From Mesorhizobium sp. (GTDB taxonomy: Bacteria; Pseudomonadota; Alphaproteobacteria; Rhizobiales; Rhizobiaceae), in the NCBI GenBank assembly GCA_004020365.1, contig SAQR01000007.1:100589-164588 (forward strand): a stretch of 64,000 bases of DNA, written 5' to 3'. The position numbers and the translations under genes were made by a program. This document shows positions 62,070-64,000 of the stretch, one piece after another. Every line of letters starts with the position of its first letter. Within the stretch, counting starts at the first letter, position 1. The notes below the pieces were generated by a model. It had not been told where the DNA came from. It searched no databases and was given only the letters and a program-made list of their open reading frames with translations.

Positions 62070-63379
62070 TGGCGCAACGCACTGCATCCGCGCTTGACCG
62101 AACCATTCGGCGCTATCTGCTTGGTGGGGTCGCAGCTTGCATACTTCTGATTGGTGGGGCCGGAAGCTTGGCCGCCGTCACCGAGATTTCCGGGGCCGTG
62201 ATTGCTTCGGGAAAGCTGGTCGTCGATTCCAGCGTCAAGAAGGTGCAGCATCCGACGGGTGGCGTTGTCGGTCAAATCTTCGTCCGGGAAGGCGATGCCG
62301 TCAAGGCGGGCCAGGTTTTGATCCGTCTCGATGAAATCGTCACCCAGGCCAATTTGGCGATCGTTACCAAGAGCCTGGACGAATTCGAGGCCCGCCTGGC
62401 GCGCCTCGAGGCCGAGCGCGGCGGCACAGGCAACATCGTCTTTCCAGCTTCGCTTGTGTCACGGCAGCATGCCCCTGAGGTTGGTCGGGCGATGGCCGGA
62501 GAGCAATCTCTGTTCGAATTTCGCCGACAGGCACGCGCCGGTCAGAAGGCTCAATTGGCAGAGCGTATTGCGCAGCTTGCCGAAGAAGTCTCCGGCTTGA
62601 CCGAGCAAAGAGATGCCAAGAGCCAGGAAATCAAGTTGATCGGGTTTGAGCTCGAAGGCATGCGCAAACTTTGGCAGCGCAAGCTGGTTTCAATCGATCG
62701 TATTACTGCGCTTGAACGCGATGCGGTGCGGCTTAAAGGTGAGCACGGGCAATTGACTGCATCGATTGCGCAGGCGAAGGGTCGTATCGCGGAAACCCGG
62801 TTGCAGGTCATTCAGATCGATCAGGATTTGCGCAGCGAGGTGGCGAGCGATCTGCGAGACGTCCAGGCAAAGATCTCTGAGTTCGTCGAGCGCAAGGTTT
62901 CGGCCGAAGATCAGCTCAAGCGGATCGATATACGCAGTCCGCAGACTGGCGTCGTTCATCAGCTCGGCGTGCACACGGTCGGTGGCGTTATATCTGCGGG
63001 CGAACTCATCATGCTGATTGTCCCGGTGACAGACGACCTGACCGTCGAGGCGCGCGTGGCTCCGCAAGACATCGATCAATTGACGCCAGGGCAAAGCGCG
63101 ACCCTGCGGCTGTCGGCATTCCATCAGCAAACAACGCCGGAACTGAATGGTGCCGTCAGCAAGATCTCCGCCGATCTCAACGTCGATGAGAAAACAGGCA
63201 CCGGCTTTTACACCGTGCATGTTGTTTTACCGCGCACAGAGCTTGCCAGGCTCAAGGGCGTGGCCCTGGCGCCAGGCATGCCTGTCGAGGTGTTCTTTTC
63301 GACCGGCAACCGCACCATGCTGTCCTATCTCGTGAAACCTCTGGCGGATCAGATCCAGCGCGCTTTCAGGGAGCAGTAG
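62069..63379 (+). CDS. Type I secretion membrane-fusion protein (PrsE/HlyD-like)
   Basis: 436 residues. One N-terminal membrane helix (LLGGVAACILLIGGAGSLAA), a first lipoyl half VKKVQHPTGGVVGQIFVREG, a long coiled-coil hairpin from about 110 to 270, the second lipoyl half and ending DIRSPQTGVVHQLGVHTVGG, then ELIMLIVPVTDDLTVEARVA and a C-terminal PGMPVEVFFSTGNRTMLSYL. Standard for HlyD-family adaptors linking the ABC protein to TolC. The ATG overlaps the previous stop. Confidence 0.94.
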   Translation: MAQRTASALDRTIRRYLLGGVAACILLIGGAGSLAAVTEISGAVIASGKLVVDSSVKKVQHPTGGVVGQIFVREGDAVKAGQVLIRLDEIVTQANLAIVTKSLDEFEARLARLEAERGGTGNIVFPASLVSRQHAPEVGRAMAGEQSLFEFRRQARAGQKAQLAERIAQLAEEVSGLTEQRDAKSQEIKLIGFELEGMRKLWQRKLVSIDRITALERDAVRLKGEHGQLTASIAQAKGRIAETRLQVIQIDQDLRSEVASDLRDVQAKISEFVERKVSAEDQLKRIDIRSPQTGVVHQLGVHTVGGVISAGELIMLIVPVTDDLTVEARVAPQDIDQLTPGQSATLRLSAFHQQTTPELNGAVSKISADLNVDEKTGTGFYTVHVVLPRTELARLKGVALAPGMPVEVFFSTGNRTMLSYLVKPLADQIQRAFREQ

Positions 63380-63455
63380 GCTCTCTCGGCGAGCGAGCTG
63401 AATTCCGGAACAACGACGCGATTTTGCCGTTTCGCCTGAAACTGGAAACGGTCCC

Positions 63456-63734
63456 ATGTCCGAGTTGCCGAATGAAGAGATCGAGGGGCGGCTCAATGCC
63501 CAGCGAGAGACTCTGGCGCTGGTCGTCGCGCTGCTTGCCGGCCTCGACAAGTCAGAGCGAATATGGGCCGAGCTGGAGGCCCGTTTTCAATTCCAGAACA
63601 ATCAGGAAGACCCCGGCGCCGTGCCAAGCCGTGCGTTCGCCATTGAGAGCGCGATGATGCGCGAGTTCAAGCTGATCTTCGAGGAAGCGCGGGCACGCAG
63701 GGCGGAATGGAACACAGGCAAGCCGTCCACATGA
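63456..63734 (+). CDS. Small hypothetical protein
   Basis: 92 residues, starting MSELPNEEIEGRLNAQRETL and ending ARRAEWNTGKPST. Highly charged and helical (LALVVALLAGLDKSERIWAE, AMMREFKLIFEEARARRAEW). No motif that I recognise. It follows the fusion-protein gene after 76 bp on the same strand and could be on its transcript. Confidence 0.65.
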   Translation: MSELPNEEIEGRLNAQRETLALVVALLAGLDKSERIWAELEARFQFQNNQEDPGAVPSRAFAIESAMMREFKLIFEEARARRAEWNTGKPST

Positions 63735-63834
63735 GGCGCCAGTTCCTCTGGATAGGGGATGGTTCTTTGACAGACGGTGGCTGCCGGCCGGCCTGCAGCA
63801 CCATCTCTGACGCTGGGGATTAGCCACAGGCCAC

Positions 63835-63907
63835 CATGCCTTCGTCATCCCAGGGCGGAGCAAGGAGCGAAGCGACGCGGCGCAGACCTTGGGATCCATG
63901 CCGTGAC
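63835..63907. repeat. Mesorhizobium-type palindromic intergenic repeat
   Basis: The segment starts CATGCCTTCGTCATCCCAGG and ends CTTGGGATCCATGCCGTGAC, giving inverted ends around a GCGAAGCGACGCGGCGCAG core. I associate this sequence with many intergenic sites in Mesorhizobium genomes (memory, not searched). Confidence 0.65.
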
Positions 63908-63956
63908 ATCAGCCGAAAAATGCAGCGGCTCAGGATAAATGTAGCGATCCTTGGCG

Positions 63957-64000
63957 CCCCCCTCTGTCCTGCCGGACATCTCCCCCACTTGGGGGGAGAT
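63957..64000. repeat. Intergenic repeat of the RIME type, cut by window edge
   Basis: Reads GCCCCCCTCTGTCCTGCCGG, then ACATCTCCCCC and a matching TTGGGGGGAGAT at the edge. The CTCCCCCA-CTTGGGGGGAG inverted repeat is typical of short rhizobial intergenic mosaics. Confidence 0.6.

Noticed and set aside
1-64000. tRNA, rRNA genes and a prophage
   Set aside because: I saw no cloverleaf-like or rRNA sequence and no phage structural genes; without a scanning program I cannot exclude a single tRNA fragment.

Overview
The window looks like chromosomal or symbiosis-associated DNA of a rhizobium, most likely Mesorhizobium. It is GC-rich, it carries a rhizobial (rhc/nol-type) type III secretion locus, it carries an ExsH-like glycanase with a PrsD/PrsE-like type I exporter, and its right end holds intergenic repeats that I associate with Mesorhizobium genomes (from memory, not searched).

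Left third (1-17.7 kb): a surface-polysaccharide locus. It has a Wzx-type flippase (cut by the window edge), three GT4 glycosyltransferases, a nitroreductase-family protein, a polysaccharide pyruvyl transferase, a polyprenyl-phosphate sugar transferase and a divergent Crp/Fnr regulator. Its most striking part is 7.8-13.4 kb: an MBOAT acyltransferase fused to an SGNH domain, then an acyl carrier protein, a stand-alone adenylation enzyme and an acyl-CoA-dehydrogenase-like flavoprotein. The adenylation enzyme's specificity residues read DLLYLALVCK, which I recall as the code of prolyl-AMP ligases in pyrrole-2-carboxylate pathways. I infer that the cell makes pyrrolyl-2-carboxyl-ACP and that the MBOAT enzyme puts this acyl group on a polysaccharide. 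The locus is a patchwork. Three diverged copies of one regulatory region, two copies of one gene tail, a UDP-glucose dehydrogenase stub, a duplicated glycosyltransferase fragment and a relaxase stub all lie between the intact genes.

Middle (17.9-28 kb): mixed accessory genes. These are a small conserved protein, a secreted Vgb-like beta-propeller, an SGNH-RTX protein with an internal 669-bp duplication, a GMC oxidoreductase stub, an unrecognised polytopic membrane protein, a truncated IS21-family element whose end occurs twice around a foreign segment, and a secreted SGNH hydrolase.

Type III locus (28-57.6 kb): two blocks. The minus-strand block holds a small helical protein, SctD, an unknown protein, a TPR protein, SctV (frameshifted), a secretin of the Tad/CpaC type, a CpaD-like lipoprotein and SctU, with a TadD-like lipoprotein on the opposite strand. 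The plus-strand block is NolW-like, SctI, SctJ, SctK, SctL, SctN, SctO, SctQ, SctR, SctS and SctT. Between the blocks lie an RpiR regulator, a 3382-residue LysM/SH3 protein with an ADP-ribosyltransferase-like segment and 28 octapeptide repeats, a LysR regulator and an L,D-transpeptidase. SctU has VSGD where NPTH is expected, and SctV needs one base restored, so export switching may differ or the system may be decaying.

Right end (57.7-64 kb): a YcsI-family protein, a GH16 glycanase with RTX repeats, its likely type I exporter (ABC protein and membrane-fusion protein), a small hypothetical protein and Mesorhizobium-type intergenic repeats. The glycanase, the RTX esterase and the exporter probably trim or release the polysaccharide made by loci like the one on the left.
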